DNA from: Dehalococcoidia bacterium
GTDB taxonomy: Bacteria > Chloroflexota > Dehalococcoidia > Tepidiformales > Tepidiformaceae
Assembly (NCBI GenBank): GCA_020850615.1
Contig: JADZEI010000045.1
Span: 1 to 64,000, forward strand
Direction of reading: 5' to 3'
Length of the DNA: 64,000 nucleotides
Made by a program: the position numbers and the translations under genes. The notes under the pieces were generated by a model. The model was given only the letters and a program-made list of their open reading frames with translations. It was not told the origin of the DNA and ran no database searches. This document shows, piece by piece, positions 40,116-47,996 of the stretch (position 1 is its first letter; the number at the start of each line of letters is the position of its first letter).

Positions 40116-41184
40116 GTTCGTCGGGGCTGAAGATGCGGGCTTCGGCATCGGTCCGGAGCTGGCCGCAGGCGGCCGAGATCTCGCTGCCCTTCTCGACGCG
40201 GACGGTGGTGTTGACGCCGTTTTCGCGGAGGATTCGTTCGAATTCGAGGACGCGTTGGCGGGCGGGGCGGCCGTAGCCGCCGGCCGTGGGGTTCACCGGG
40301 ATCAGGTTCACGTGGGTGCCGCTGTGGCGGAGCAGCCGGGCGAGTGCGAGCGCGTCCTCCGGGCGGTCGTTCTCGCCGGCGATGAGCGCGTATTCGAAGG
40401 TGACGCGGCGGCCGGTGGACTTGAAGAAGCGCTTCGCCGCGGAGACGAGGTCGGCGACGGAGTGGGGGCCCGCCGTGGGGACGAGGTGCTGGCGGAGCTC
40501 CTCGGTGGGTGCGTGCAGGGAGATCGCGAGGCCGACCTGGAGTCCCTCCTCGGCGAGCCGGTCGATGCCGCGCAACAGGCCGACGGTGGAGATGGTGATG
40601 GCGCGCTGCGAGAGGCCGAACGCCCGCGGGTCCACGAGGATGCGGACGGCGCGGATCGTCTCGTTGTAGTTGGCGAGCGGTTCGCCCATGCCCATGAAGA
40701 CGACGTTGGTGACGTGCTCGCCGCGCTCGCGGAGGAGGCGGGCGATGTGCACGACCTGGGCGACGATCTCCTCGGCGTGGAGGTTGCGTTCGAAGCCCAT
40801 CTGGCCGGTGGCACAGAACACGCAGCCCATGGCGCAGCCGGCCTGGGTCGAAACGCAGACGGTCGAGCGGGGGTGCTTGCCGGGCTCGGGGTACTGCATG
40901 AGCACGGTCTCGATGAGGGTGCCGCCGGCCATGCGGAGGAGGAGCTTGGTGGTATTGCCGTCCTCGCTCACGACGCGGTGGACCCCGGTCGCTGAGCCGA
41001 CGCCCCAGCCGGCCTCGGCGAGCTGCTGGCGGAGGGCCGCGGGGAGCTGGCGGAGGTCATCGAGCGAACCCGGCGCGTCCTGGTAGAGGGAGCGGAGGAC
41101 CTGGTCGGCGCGGTAGCGCGGGTGGCCGAGGTCCTGGAAGAGCGTGTCGAGCTCCGCGGGGAGGAGGCGGTAGAGGTCGTTCAT
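40039..41184 (-). CDS. rlmN: 23S rRNA/tRNA adenine-C2 methyltransferase RlmN
   Basis: 381 aa. Radical-SAM motif C-x3-C-x2-C in GCAMGCVFCATG, the RlmN segments NVVFMGMGEPLANY and LAISLHAPTEELR, INLIPVNP-like NLIPVNPTAGG, and a C-terminal catalytic cysteine in SAACGQL. It methylates A2503 of 23S rRNA and A37 of some tRNAs. Its ATG overlaps the fmt stop codon by four bases (ATGA). The C-terminal tail of about 35 residues is basic and overlaps the opposing hypothetical gene. Confidence 0.95.
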   Translation of the reverse strand: MNDLYRLLPAELDTLFQDLGHPRYRADQVLRSLYQDAPGSLDDLRQLPAALRQQLAEAGWGVGSATGVHRVVSEDGNTTKLLLRMAGGTLIETVLMQYPEPGKHPRSTVCVSTQAGCAMGCVFCATGQMGFERNLHAEEIVAQVVHIARLLRERGEHVTNVVFMGMGEPLANYNETIRAVRILVDPRAFGLSQRAITISTVGLLRGIDRLAEEGLQVGLAISLHAPTEELRQHLVPTAGPHSVADLVSAAKRFFKSTGRRVTFEYALIAGENDRPEDALALARLLRHSGTHVNLIPVNPTAGGYGRPARQRVLEFERILRENGVNTTVRVEKGSEISAACGQLRTDAEARIFSPDELSVPPAAPKHGRRQATHAPAQSPAR

Positions 41185-42128
41185 TTCAATCCAACGGTGT
41201 CGGGAAGGGCGCCGCGTTCGCCGTTGAGGAAGACGTTGCCGGGCAGGCGCTTCGCGCCCTGGCGCTGCACTTCGCGGAGGACGAGGGCGCCATCCCGGAA
41301 GGCGACTGCGGGCTGCCGGTCGATCACCATCGTACTGCCCGGCGGGGCCAGCGTGGGGAGAGGGGCAACAGCGGCGTTCCAGATGGCGAGCCGCTGGCCG
41401 CGGTAGTCCACAAAGGCGCCAGGCCAGGGGTCGTAGGCGCGGACCGCGCGCTCGGCTTCGGCGGCGGTCATTTCGGCGCGCAGGTGGCCGTCGTCCTTGT
41501 GCACGAGGCCGCAGAAGGTGACGCGGGACTCGTCCTGGGGGACGGCCGCGAGCTCGCCCTCGTACCAGCGGGGGAGCGTCTCGACCAGCGCCCGGGCGCC
41601 GAGGGCGGCGAGCTCCGGTTCGAGCGTGCCGGTCGTGTGGTCGGGGCGGATCGGGATGGCGGACTGGCTGATCACGGGCCCGGCGTCCAGCTCGAACGCC
41701 ATTTCCATGATCGAGACGCCCGTTTCGGTGTCGCCGGCGAGGATGGCTGCGCCGATGGGCGAAGCGCCGCGCCAGCGGGGCAGCAGCGAGGCGTGGACGT
41801 TGATGCAGCCGCGCTCGGGGATGGCGAGGACCATGCGGGAGAGGATCTTGCCGTAGGCGGCGACGACGGCGAGGTGCGGCCGCAGCGCGCGGAGCTGGCC
41901 GCGGACGGCTTCGTCCTTGAGGGTCTCGGGCTGGAGGACGGGCAGGCCGAGCTCGAGCGCGGCGGCCTTGACCTCCGGCATGGCGACGCGGCCGCCGCGG
42001 CCGGCGGGGCGGTCGGGCTGGGTCAGGACCATGACGATGTCGTAGCCGGCGGCGCGGAGCGCACGGAGCGACGGCACGGCGAAGGCCGGCGACCCCATGA
42101 AGACGACACGCACGTCCGCGGGGTTCAC
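41181..42128 (-). CDS. fmt: Methionyl-tRNA formyltransferase
   Basis: 315 aa, the normal length. VVFMGSPAFAVPSLRAL at the N-terminus, the catalytic LLPRWRGASPIGAAILAGDTETG loop (in two parts around residues 108-130), and a C-terminal beta-barrel tRNA-binding domain (about 205-310). It formylates initiator tRNA with formyltetrahydrofolate. It is linked by four-base ATGA overlaps to genes on both sides. Confidence 0.95.
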   Translation of the reverse strand: MNPADVRVVFMGSPAFAVPSLRALRAAGYDIVMVLTQPDRPAGRGGRVAMPEVKAAALELGLPVLQPETLKDEAVRGQLRALRPHLAVVAAYGKILSRMVLAIPERGCINVHASLLPRWRGASPIGAAILAGDTETGVSIMEMAFELDAGPVISQSAIPIRPDHTTGTLEPELAALGARALVETLPRWYEGELAAVPQDESRVTFCGLVHKDDGHLRAEMTAAEAERAVRAYDPWPGAFVDYRGQRLAIWNAAVAPLPTLAPPGSTMVIDRQPAVAFRDGALVLREVQRQGAKRLPGNVFLNGERGALPDTVGLK

Positions 42129-42931
42129 CGGGCGTGGACCTCGACCGCGGCGCCGCGCGAGACGCCGAGCGCGGCCGCGGCGCTCGCTTCGCGGAGGGCG
42201 ATGGCGACGAACCCGCTGCTGTCGGCGTGGCAGAAGGGGACGCCGGGCCGGGCATCGCCGAAGGTGCGGACGCGCTGGTCGACGGTGACGCCGGCGACCT
42301 GGATCACGCAGGCGGGGAAGAGCTGGCGGGCGCGGATGGTCGTGACGAGGTTGCCATAACGGTCGATGTGAACGACCGACCCGCGGAGCGTGCCCTGGCC
42401 CGCGGGGACACCTTCGAACATCGGGAAAAGGACTGCGCTGTCGCAGGGGGAGCCACAGCGGCGGAAGTCCTCGCCGGCGGCGAGGTGGGCGGCCGTGGGG
42501 CCGAAAATGTCGCGGGCATGGAATGTGCTGCTGACGACCGGGCGGTGGAAGGTCGCGTTATCGAGGAGGCGGACTTCGGCGCCCGCGAGCGTCCCGCCGC
42601 GCCGGGCGGATTCGGAGAAGGCACAGGAGAGGAGCCCGTTGTCCGGGCCGACGAAGATGCGGCCCCCGGACGCGACCGCGATACCCCGGCGCGCCGTACC
42701 GACGCCGGGGTCAACGACCGCGAGGACCACCGCGTTCGGGGGAATGACGGCGAGGCTGGTTTCGAGGATCCAGGCGCCCTCGTCGATGGCGTAGGGCTCG
42801 ACGTCGTGGGTGAGGTCGATGACGGGCGCGGCGGGGGCGATGGTCGCGATGACCGACTTCACCTGGCCGGCGTACTGGTCACGGGTGCCGAAGTCGGTGA
42901 GGAAGACGATGGGACGGGTCAGTTGCGCCAC
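42125..42931 (-). CDS. SAM hydrolase / chlorinase-fluorinase family protein (DUF62)
   Basis: 268 aa from GTG. FLTDFGTRDQYAGQVKSVI near the N-terminus, AVVDPGVGTARRGIAV, VGPDNGLLS and VVHIDRYGNLVTTI define the family. Most bacterial members hydrolyse SAM to adenosine and methionine (SAM hydroxide adenosyltransferases). True halogenases are rare, so a hydrolase is more likely. The GTG lies 13 bases inside the 3' end of the upstream binding-protein gene, and the stop overlaps fmt by four bases. The role of this coupling is unknown. Confidence 0.9.
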   Translation of the reverse strand: MAQLTRPIVFLTDFGTRDQYAGQVKSVIATIAPAAPVIDLTHDVEPYAIDEGAWILETSLAVIPPNAVVLAVVDPGVGTARRGIAVASGGRIFVGPDNGLLSCAFSESARRGGTLAGAEVRLLDNATFHRPVVSSTFHARDIFGPTAAHLAAGEDFRRCGSPCDSAVLFPMFEGVPAGQGTLRGSVVHIDRYGNLVTTIRARQLFPACVIQVAGVTVDQRVRTFGDARPGVPFCHADSSGFVAIALREASAAAALGVSRGAAVEVHAR

Positions 42932-44562
42932 TTGTGTACATCGTAGAAGCGCTGGGAGCCGGTGGACAGCACGCCGGGGACGAACCCATCGAGGCTGGAG
43001 CGGTGGATGTAGGTGTAGCGCGGGTAGGCGAGGACGATGCCGGGCGCCAGCTCCTCCCACTTCTCTTGGAACTGCGTGTAGAGGTCTTTGCGGACGTCGA
43101 TGTCGTCGGTCGTGCGGGCGCGGGCGATGAGCTCGTCGACGACGAGGTTCGAGAAGTTGGCGAAGTTCAGGCCGGCGGTGCCGGTCTGGGAGCTGTGCCA
43201 GCCGAAGTAGGGGTCGGGGTCCGGGCCCTGGTCCCAGCCGGTGACGGCGGCGTCGTAGCGGCGCTCCTGCAGGAAGTCGCGACGGAGGACGGCGAAGGTG
43301 GTGCTGATGACCGTCGCGCGGATCCCGAGCGGTTCGAGCTCGGCGCGCACTTCGTCGGCGATGGCCATGCGCGTGGGGTCGTTGTCGGTGCGGATGGTGA
43401 AGCGGAACTCCTGGCCTTCGCGGACGAGGATGCCGGTGGTGGGGTGCGCGTTCCATCCGGCCTCCTCGAGCAGGCGGCGGGCTTCGGCGTTGTCGGGCGT
43501 GGTCTGGTCGTACTCGCTGGCGTAGGCCCAGTTGCCGGGCGCGACGGCGGAGCTGGACGGCGCGGCGCCGCCTTCCGGGAAGGCCCGGGTGGCGATGGTC
43601 TCGCGGTCGAGGCCGAGGGAGATGGCCCGGCGGACGCGCTCGTCCGCGAAGAATGCAGCCTGGTCGTTGTTCAGGTAGAGGACCAGGTAGAAGGAGCGCT
43701 GGAGGTCGACGCGGTCGACGCCGTCGAGCTGCTCGATTGCGGTGGCCTGGCCCTCGCCGAGTGGTTCGCGGAGGAGGAGGCCATCAATGGCGCCGGATTC
43801 CGCCGCGCGCAGGGCGGAGGGGTAGTCGGCGAAGAAGCGGAAGCGGAAGCGGTCGATAGCGGGCCGGCCGAGGTGGTACCTGTCGTAGGCGACGAGCACG
43901 GCCTCGCTGCTGTCGACGCGTTCGAGGCGGTAAGGCCCGGAGCCGACCGGGGCCTGGTTGAACGGCGCATCGAACAGCGCTTCGGCGGTCACACCGCGGA
44001 GGAGGTGCTCCGGGAGGATGCCGACGGTGGCGTGGCGGGCGAGGAACGGCGCCGAGGGCTGCGGCAGGCGGACGACCACCGTGCGCGTGTCGGGGGTGTC
44101 GACTTCGATGCCGGCCCAGGCCTCGCCGAGGGCGCGGTCGCCCTGGAAGCCGGCGTCCTTGAGCTGGGTGATGGTGAAGGCGACATCGCGCGCGGTGAGG
44201 GCGACGCCATCGTGCCATTCGAGGTTTTCGCGCAGGCGGAAGGTGTAGGTGCGGCCGCCATCACCCACTTCGGGGAGCTCGGCGAGGTCGGGCTCGACCG
44301 TGCCATCGGGGCCGATGCGGACGAGGCCGGAGAAGACGAGGCTGGCGATGTCTTCGTCGACCTGGTTGAGCGAGCCGTAGAGCGGGTTGATCCGCTCCCA
44401 GGTGCCGGCGAGGCCCTCGGTGTAGGTGGACTCGGGGGCGAGGACAACGCTTTCGTTGCCGGTGAGGCGCAGGCCGAGGACGACGGCGGAGGCCAGGGCT
44501 GCGACGGCGAGTGCGCCGCCGATGAGGAAGTTGCGGCGCGAGCGGGAATGCGAACCAGGCAC
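42919..44562 (-). CDS. Peptide-type ABC transporter substrate-binding protein (second copy)
   Basis: 547 aa from GTG directly after the secG stop. An Arg-rich N-terminus (SRSRRNFLIGG) and hydrophobic segment indicate a Tat-like or uncleaved signal anchor. The mature part is a family 5 solute-binding protein (YTFRLRENLEWHDG, ALTARDVAFTI, PVGSGPYRLE, VRRAISLGLDRETIA). No lipobox is seen and no permease is adjacent, so it is an orphan binding protein, perhaps serving the permeases at 37.6-39.6 kb (inference). Overlaps the SAM hydrolase-family gene by 13 bases. Confidence 0.9.
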   Translation of the reverse strand: MPGSHSRSRRNFLIGGALAVAALASAVVLGLRLTGNESVVLAPESTYTEGLAGTWERINPLYGSLNQVDEDIASLVFSGLVRIGPDGTVEPDLAELPEVGDGGRTYTFRLRENLEWHDGVALTARDVAFTITQLKDAGFQGDRALGEAWAGIEVDTPDTRTVVVRLPQPSAPFLARHATVGILPEHLLRGVTAEALFDAPFNQAPVGSGPYRLERVDSSEAVLVAYDRYHLGRPAIDRFRFRFFADYPSALRAAESGAIDGLLLREPLGEGQATAIEQLDGVDRVDLQRSFYLVLYLNNDQAAFFADERVRRAISLGLDRETIATRAFPEGGAAPSSSAVAPGNWAYASEYDQTTPDNAEARRLLEEAGWNAHPTTGILVREGQEFRFTIRTDNDPTRMAIADEVRAELEPLGIRATVISTTFAVLRRDFLQERRYDAAVTGWDQGPDPDPYFGWHSSQTGTAGLNFANFSNLVVDELIARARTTDDIDVRKDLYTQFQEKWEELAPGIVLAYPRYTYIHRSSLDGFVPGVLSTGSQRFYDVHKWRN

Positions 44563-44781
44563 TTACTTCTGGTCGAGGACGCTCAGGAACGAGATCCCAA
44601 TGAACACGACCACCAGCAGGATTGTCGCCTGGAAGAGGGTCCGCTCGAGGCCGCGCTTGGTGCGGTAGGCGCCGCCGCCGGACATGCCGCCGAGGGCAGC
44701 TCCGAAGCCGGAGCCCTTGACCTGGAGCAGGACGACGACGATGAGGATGGCCGAGATCAGGATCTGGATGATGTTCAACAC
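44563..44781 (-). CDS. secG: Preprotein translocase subunit SecG
   Basis: 72 aa. The typical two-helix SecG: IIQILISAILIVVVLLQ, then GSGFGAALGG, an RTKRGLERTLFQATI loop and a second helix. It assists SecYEG protein export. It abuts the binding-protein gene downstream and lies six bases after the yvcK gene stop. Confidence 0.95.
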   Translation of the reverse strand: MLNIIQILISAILIVVVLLQVKGSGFGAALGGMSGGGAYRTKRGLERTLFQATILLVVVFIGISFLSVLDQK

Positions 44782-44787
44782 TGCTGG

Positions 44788-46134
44788 TTACCGCGTGAGG
44801 ACTGGCTGGCCGGCCGGCTCCCGCGACTGCGGCAGCACGATGGCGTCCCGGCCATCGTACAGGCGGAGGATCGTAGCGGCGAGTTTGTGCGGGTCGTGCC
44901 GGTAACGGTTCTCTTCCGCGACCACGTCCGCCTGGACCACGCGGATCCCTTCGAGCACCTTCGCATCGCCGTTGTGGGCGATTTCGACGGCGCTGGAGTG
45001 CCAGGATTCGGGCAGGTTGCTGGCGATGTTGTTGTTCGCGACGAGGGCATCGACGACGCGTCCGCCGGCGTGCCGTTCGAGCGCACGCAGGTGGTCCGCG
45101 GCGCTGAAGCCGTCGGTTTCGCCATGCTGGGTGGCCACGTTGCAGACGAAGACCTTGAGCGCCTCCGTCTGGGCGAGGGCCTTGCGGATGCCATCGACGA
45201 GGATGTTCGGGAGGACGCTGGTGTAGAGGCTGCCGGGGCCGATGACGATGAGGTCGGCTTCGAGGACGGCGCGCACGGCGTCGGGGTGGGCTTCGGCCCA
45301 GGAGGGGTTGAGGTAGAGGTCCTTGATGCTCGAGCCGCGCTCCGAGATGTTGTGCTCGCCGTGGACCAGCTCGTCTTCGTGGGTGCGCGCGCTGAGGGTG
45401 ACGTCTTCGAGGGTCGAGGGGAGGATGTTGCCGCGGACGTTGAGGACGCGGCTCGTCTCGTGGATGGCGGTCTCGAAGTTCCCGGTGACTTCGGACATGG
45501 CGACGATGAAGAGGTTGCCGAAGGAGTGGCCCTGGAGGCCGCTGCCTTCGGAGAAGCGATACTGGAAGAGGCGCGACATGAGCGGTTCGGCCTCGGCGAG
45601 GGCGGCGATGCACTGGCGGAGGTCGCCGGGGGCGATGACGCCGAACTCCTGGCGCAGGCGGCCGGTGCTGCCGCCGTCGTCGGCGACGGTGACGATCGCG
45701 GTGAGGTTGCTGGTGTACTGCTTGAGGCCGCGGAGGAGCATGGAGAGCCCGGTGCCGCCGCCGATCGCGACGATCCGCGGGCCGCGTCCGAGGATGCGCT
45801 TCTGGTAGATGGTCTCGGCCATGCTGGCGCGGGAATCGGGCCGGACGAAGGCGTAGAGGAGCGATTCGTTCAGCTTCCAGATCGCGATCCCGACCGTGGA
45901 GAGTGATAAGCCCATGAAGAGGACGCCACGCCCCCAGCGCGGGATGAACTGGAGGGTGAGGTAGTAGAAGATGCCGGGCAGGGTGTAGCTGAGGTAGGCC
46001 TCGCGGAGGACGTAGGCGATGCCGAGGCCCATGAGGGCGACGCCGAAGACCAGCAACGCAAGCCAGCGCTTGATGTGCATGCCCGGGTAGAGCCACTTGA
46101 AGACGCTGTGCTCGCGGATACGCCGGACGGCCAT
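44788..46134 (-). CDS. YvcK/CofD-family protein with N-terminal membrane helices
   Basis: About 448 aa (an ATG six codons upstream is possible). Two membrane helices occupy about residues 22-90. The YvcK domain follows: VAIGGGTGLSMLLRGLKQYT, TVADDGGSTGRLRQEFG, GDLRQCIAALA and the late LIVIGPGSLYTSVLPN. YvcK (GlmR) proteins bind UDP-GlcNAc and control carbon flow into cell-wall precursors; the membrane-anchored form occurs in Chloroflexota and related phyla. A -10-like TATACT eight bases before the chosen ATG suggests a leaderless transcript. It heads the secG cluster. Confidence 0.9.
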   Translation of the reverse strand: MAVRRIREHSVFKWLYPGMHIKRWLALLVFGVALMGLGIAYVLREAYLSYTLPGIFYYLTLQFIPRWGRGVLFMGLSLSTVGIAIWKLNESLLYAFVRPDSRASMAETIYQKRILGRGPRIVAIGGGTGLSMLLRGLKQYTSNLTAIVTVADDGGSTGRLRQEFGVIAPGDLRQCIAALAEAEPLMSRLFQYRFSEGSGLQGHSFGNLFIVAMSEVTGNFETAIHETSRVLNVRGNILPSTLEDVTLSARTHEDELVHGEHNISERGSSIKDLYLNPSWAEAHPDAVRAVLEADLIVIGPGSLYTSVLPNILVDGIRKALAQTEALKVFVCNVATQHGETDGFSAADHLRALERHAGGRVVDALVANNNIASNLPESWHSSAVEIAHNGDAKVLEGIRVVQADVVAEENRYRHDPHKLAATILRLYDGRDAIVLPQSREPAGQPVLTR

Positions 46135-46142
46135 GCGCTGGG

Positions 46143-46148
46143 AGTATA
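46143..46148 (-). promoter_or_regulatory. Putative -10 element of a leaderless yvcK transcript
   Basis: TATACT on the minus strand, eight bases before the ATG giving MAVRRI. No ribosome-binding site is present. It lies inside the longer possible ORF, which supports the shorter start. Confidence 0.45.
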
Positions 46149-46180
46149 GCATCAGGCGGCCGTACCGCTACGGTAAGTTA

Positions 46181-47662
46181 TCATTTTTCGGTTAGCTCCT
46201 CGGTGAAGAGGTCCTGCAGGAGCGCGGGGTTCGCGCGGCCTTTCGTTTCGCGCATGACCTGGCCGATGAGGAACTTGATTGCCGAATCCTTGCCCGCACG
46301 GTAGTCCGCGACCGCCTTCTCGTTGGCGGCGATGACCGCGCGCACCATGTCGCGCAGCTCGTCGCTGCCGCTGATCTGGGCGAGGCCCTGCTCGGCGACG
46401 ACATCGGCCGCGGTCTTGCCGGACTCGGCCATGGTTTCGAAGACGGACTTGGCGGCCTGGGCGGTGACAGTGCCCTGGCCGACCATCGTGATCAGCTCCG
46501 CGAGGCGGTCGGGCGTGACGGGCAGGTCCTGGATGTCGCGGCCGGTGGTGTTCACCCAGCGGAGGACTTCGCCGAGAACCCAGTTCGCGGCGAGCTTGGC
46601 CGCGCGGGCGGGCTCGCCGCCGGTGAGGGCCGCGCGGACGGCATCGTAGTAGTCGGCGCGGTCGCGGGATTCGGAGAGGGTGACGGCCTCGTGCTCGCTG
46701 AGCCCGAGGTCGAGGAGCTCGGCCTTGCGCTCGGCCGGGAGCCGCGGCAGGCGGGCGCGGACGGATTCGACGAACGCGCTGCTCAGCCGGAGCGGCGGCA
46801 GGTCGGGCTCGGGGAAGTAGCGATAGTCGTTCGCGTGTTCCTTCGAGCGCTGGGAGACGGTTTCGTTTCGCTCGTCGACCCAGCCGCGGGTCTCCTGGAT
46901 GAGCTTCTCGCCGGCGCTGAGGGCGGCGGCCTGGCGCTTCTCTTCGAAGACCAGTGCGTCGTGCACCGCCCGGAAGCTGTTCATGTTCTTGATCTCGACC
47001 TTGGTGCCGAACTCGGCCTGGCCGCGGGGGCGGAGGCTGATGTTCGCGTCGCAGCGGAAGTTGCCTTCCTCCATGTTCGCTTCGGAGACGCCGATATAGC
47101 GGAGCACCTGGCGCAGGCGGACGAGGTATTCGCGCGCTTCGGCCGGGGTGCGCATGTCGGGCTCGCTCACGATCTCCATGAGCGGCGTGCCGGAGCGGTT
47201 CACGTCCACGAGGGAGTAGCCGTCGCCGGTCACGGGGTCGGTGCGGTGCAGGAGGCGGGCGGTGTCCTCCTCCATGTGCACGCGGGTGATGCCGATGCGG
47301 CGGGGTTCGTGCCCTTCGACCTGGATTTCGAGCGAGCCGCCCTTGCAGACCGGGAGGTCGTACTGGGAGATCTGGTAGCCCTTCATAAGGTCGGGGTAGG
47401 GGTAGTTCTTGCGGTCGAACTTGCTGAACGGCGTGATCTCGCAGTCCAGGGCGAGGCCGGTCATGACGATGTCGGCGATGGCCTGTTCGTTAATGACAGG
47501 GAGGACGCCCGGCATGCCCAGGCAAACGGGGCAGACGTGGGTGTTCGGGGCCGCGCCGGCATAGTCCGTGCTGCAGGCACAGAACATCTTGCTGCGGGTG
47601 GTGAGCTGGCAGTGGACTTCCAGGCCGATGACGGTTTCGAAGTCGGTTGCTACAGCCGGCAC
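46181..47662 (-). CDS. gatB: Aspartyl/glutamyl-tRNA amidotransferase subunit B
   Basis: 493 aa from a GTG with GGAGG just upstream. FETVIGLEVHCQLTTRSKMFC, NTHVCPVCLGMPG, YPDLMKGYQISQYD, ISLRPRGQAEFGTKVEIKNMNS and a C-terminal YqeY-like helical domain (about 345-490) are typical of GatB. With GatA and GatC it amidates mischarged Glu-tRNAGln or Asp-tRNAAsn. gatA and gatC are not adjacent. Confidence 0.96.
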   Translation of the reverse strand: MPAVATDFETVIGLEVHCQLTTRSKMFCACSTDYAGAAPNTHVCPVCLGMPGVLPVINEQAIADIVMTGLALDCEITPFSKFDRKNYPYPDLMKGYQISQYDLPVCKGGSLEIQVEGHEPRRIGITRVHMEEDTARLLHRTDPVTGDGYSLVDVNRSGTPLMEIVSEPDMRTPAEAREYLVRLRQVLRYIGVSEANMEEGNFRCDANISLRPRGQAEFGTKVEIKNMNSFRAVHDALVFEEKRQAAALSAGEKLIQETRGWVDERNETVSQRSKEHANDYRYFPEPDLPPLRLSSAFVESVRARLPRLPAERKAELLDLGLSEHEAVTLSESRDRADYYDAVRAALTGGEPARAAKLAANWVLGEVLRWVNTTGRDIQDLPVTPDRLAELITMVGQGTVTAQAAKSVFETMAESGKTAADVVAEQGLAQISGSDELRDMVRAVIAANEKAVADYRAGKDSAIKFLIGQVMRETKGRANPALLQDLFTEELTEK

Positions 47663-47693
47663 ATGCACCTCCACCCACCGGGGACGATGACCG

Positions 47694-47723
47694 AGTATAG
47701 GCAGGGGGCGAAGCTCGGGACAA
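47694..47723 (-). promoter_or_regulatory. Promoter of gatB
   Basis: On the minus strand TTGTCC and TATACT are separated by 18 bases, ending about 31 bases before the gatB start codon. This is a reasonable sigma70-type promoter. Confidence 0.55.
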
Positions 47724-47996
47724 TGCGCGAAAACGCTACATAAGGCGGCGGGGCTGCTGCTGCTGATGGCTTGCGCGCGCGTGTCAGTTCGCGGGCGGAC
47801 CTGCGCGGGTAGCCCGCCGTTCGCTGATCGCGCCTGCCAGGCGGAAGCAGTTCTCGACGAGGTGCGTGTCGACGGCGTGCCCTCGCTGGCGGCGCGGACG
47901 CTCGCGAGGCAGGAGCGCGTGAGATCACGGACGCGGTCGCTCACCACCACGATCGTGAGGTCCGCGCGGGAACCGTGGGCCGGGCGGGGGCGCCGA
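47724..47996. other. Gene-free spacer between gatB and the HD-GYP gene
   Basis: About 330 bases separate the gatB start from the HD-GYP stop, and the gatB promoter occupies the left end. The rest has coding-like composition. On the minus strand, pieces of plausible protein (VVVSDRVRDL in one frame, DTHLVENCFRLAG in another) are broken across frames, so it may hold a decayed gene. No intact gene, RNA or terminator is supported. Confidence 0.4.

Noticed and set aside
42125-42931. Fluorinase or chlorinase
   Set aside because: Most members of this family hydrolyse SAM. No halometabolite genes are nearby and halide-specific residues cannot be confirmed by eye.
42934-45906. A 990-codon plus-strand open frame opposite the binding protein, secG and yvcK
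   Set aside because: It spans several well-recognised minus-strand genes and has no domain of its own.
47724-47996. Minus-strand gene between gatB and the HD-GYP gene
   Set aside because: Protein-like fragments lie in different frames with stops between. This is at most a decayed gene.
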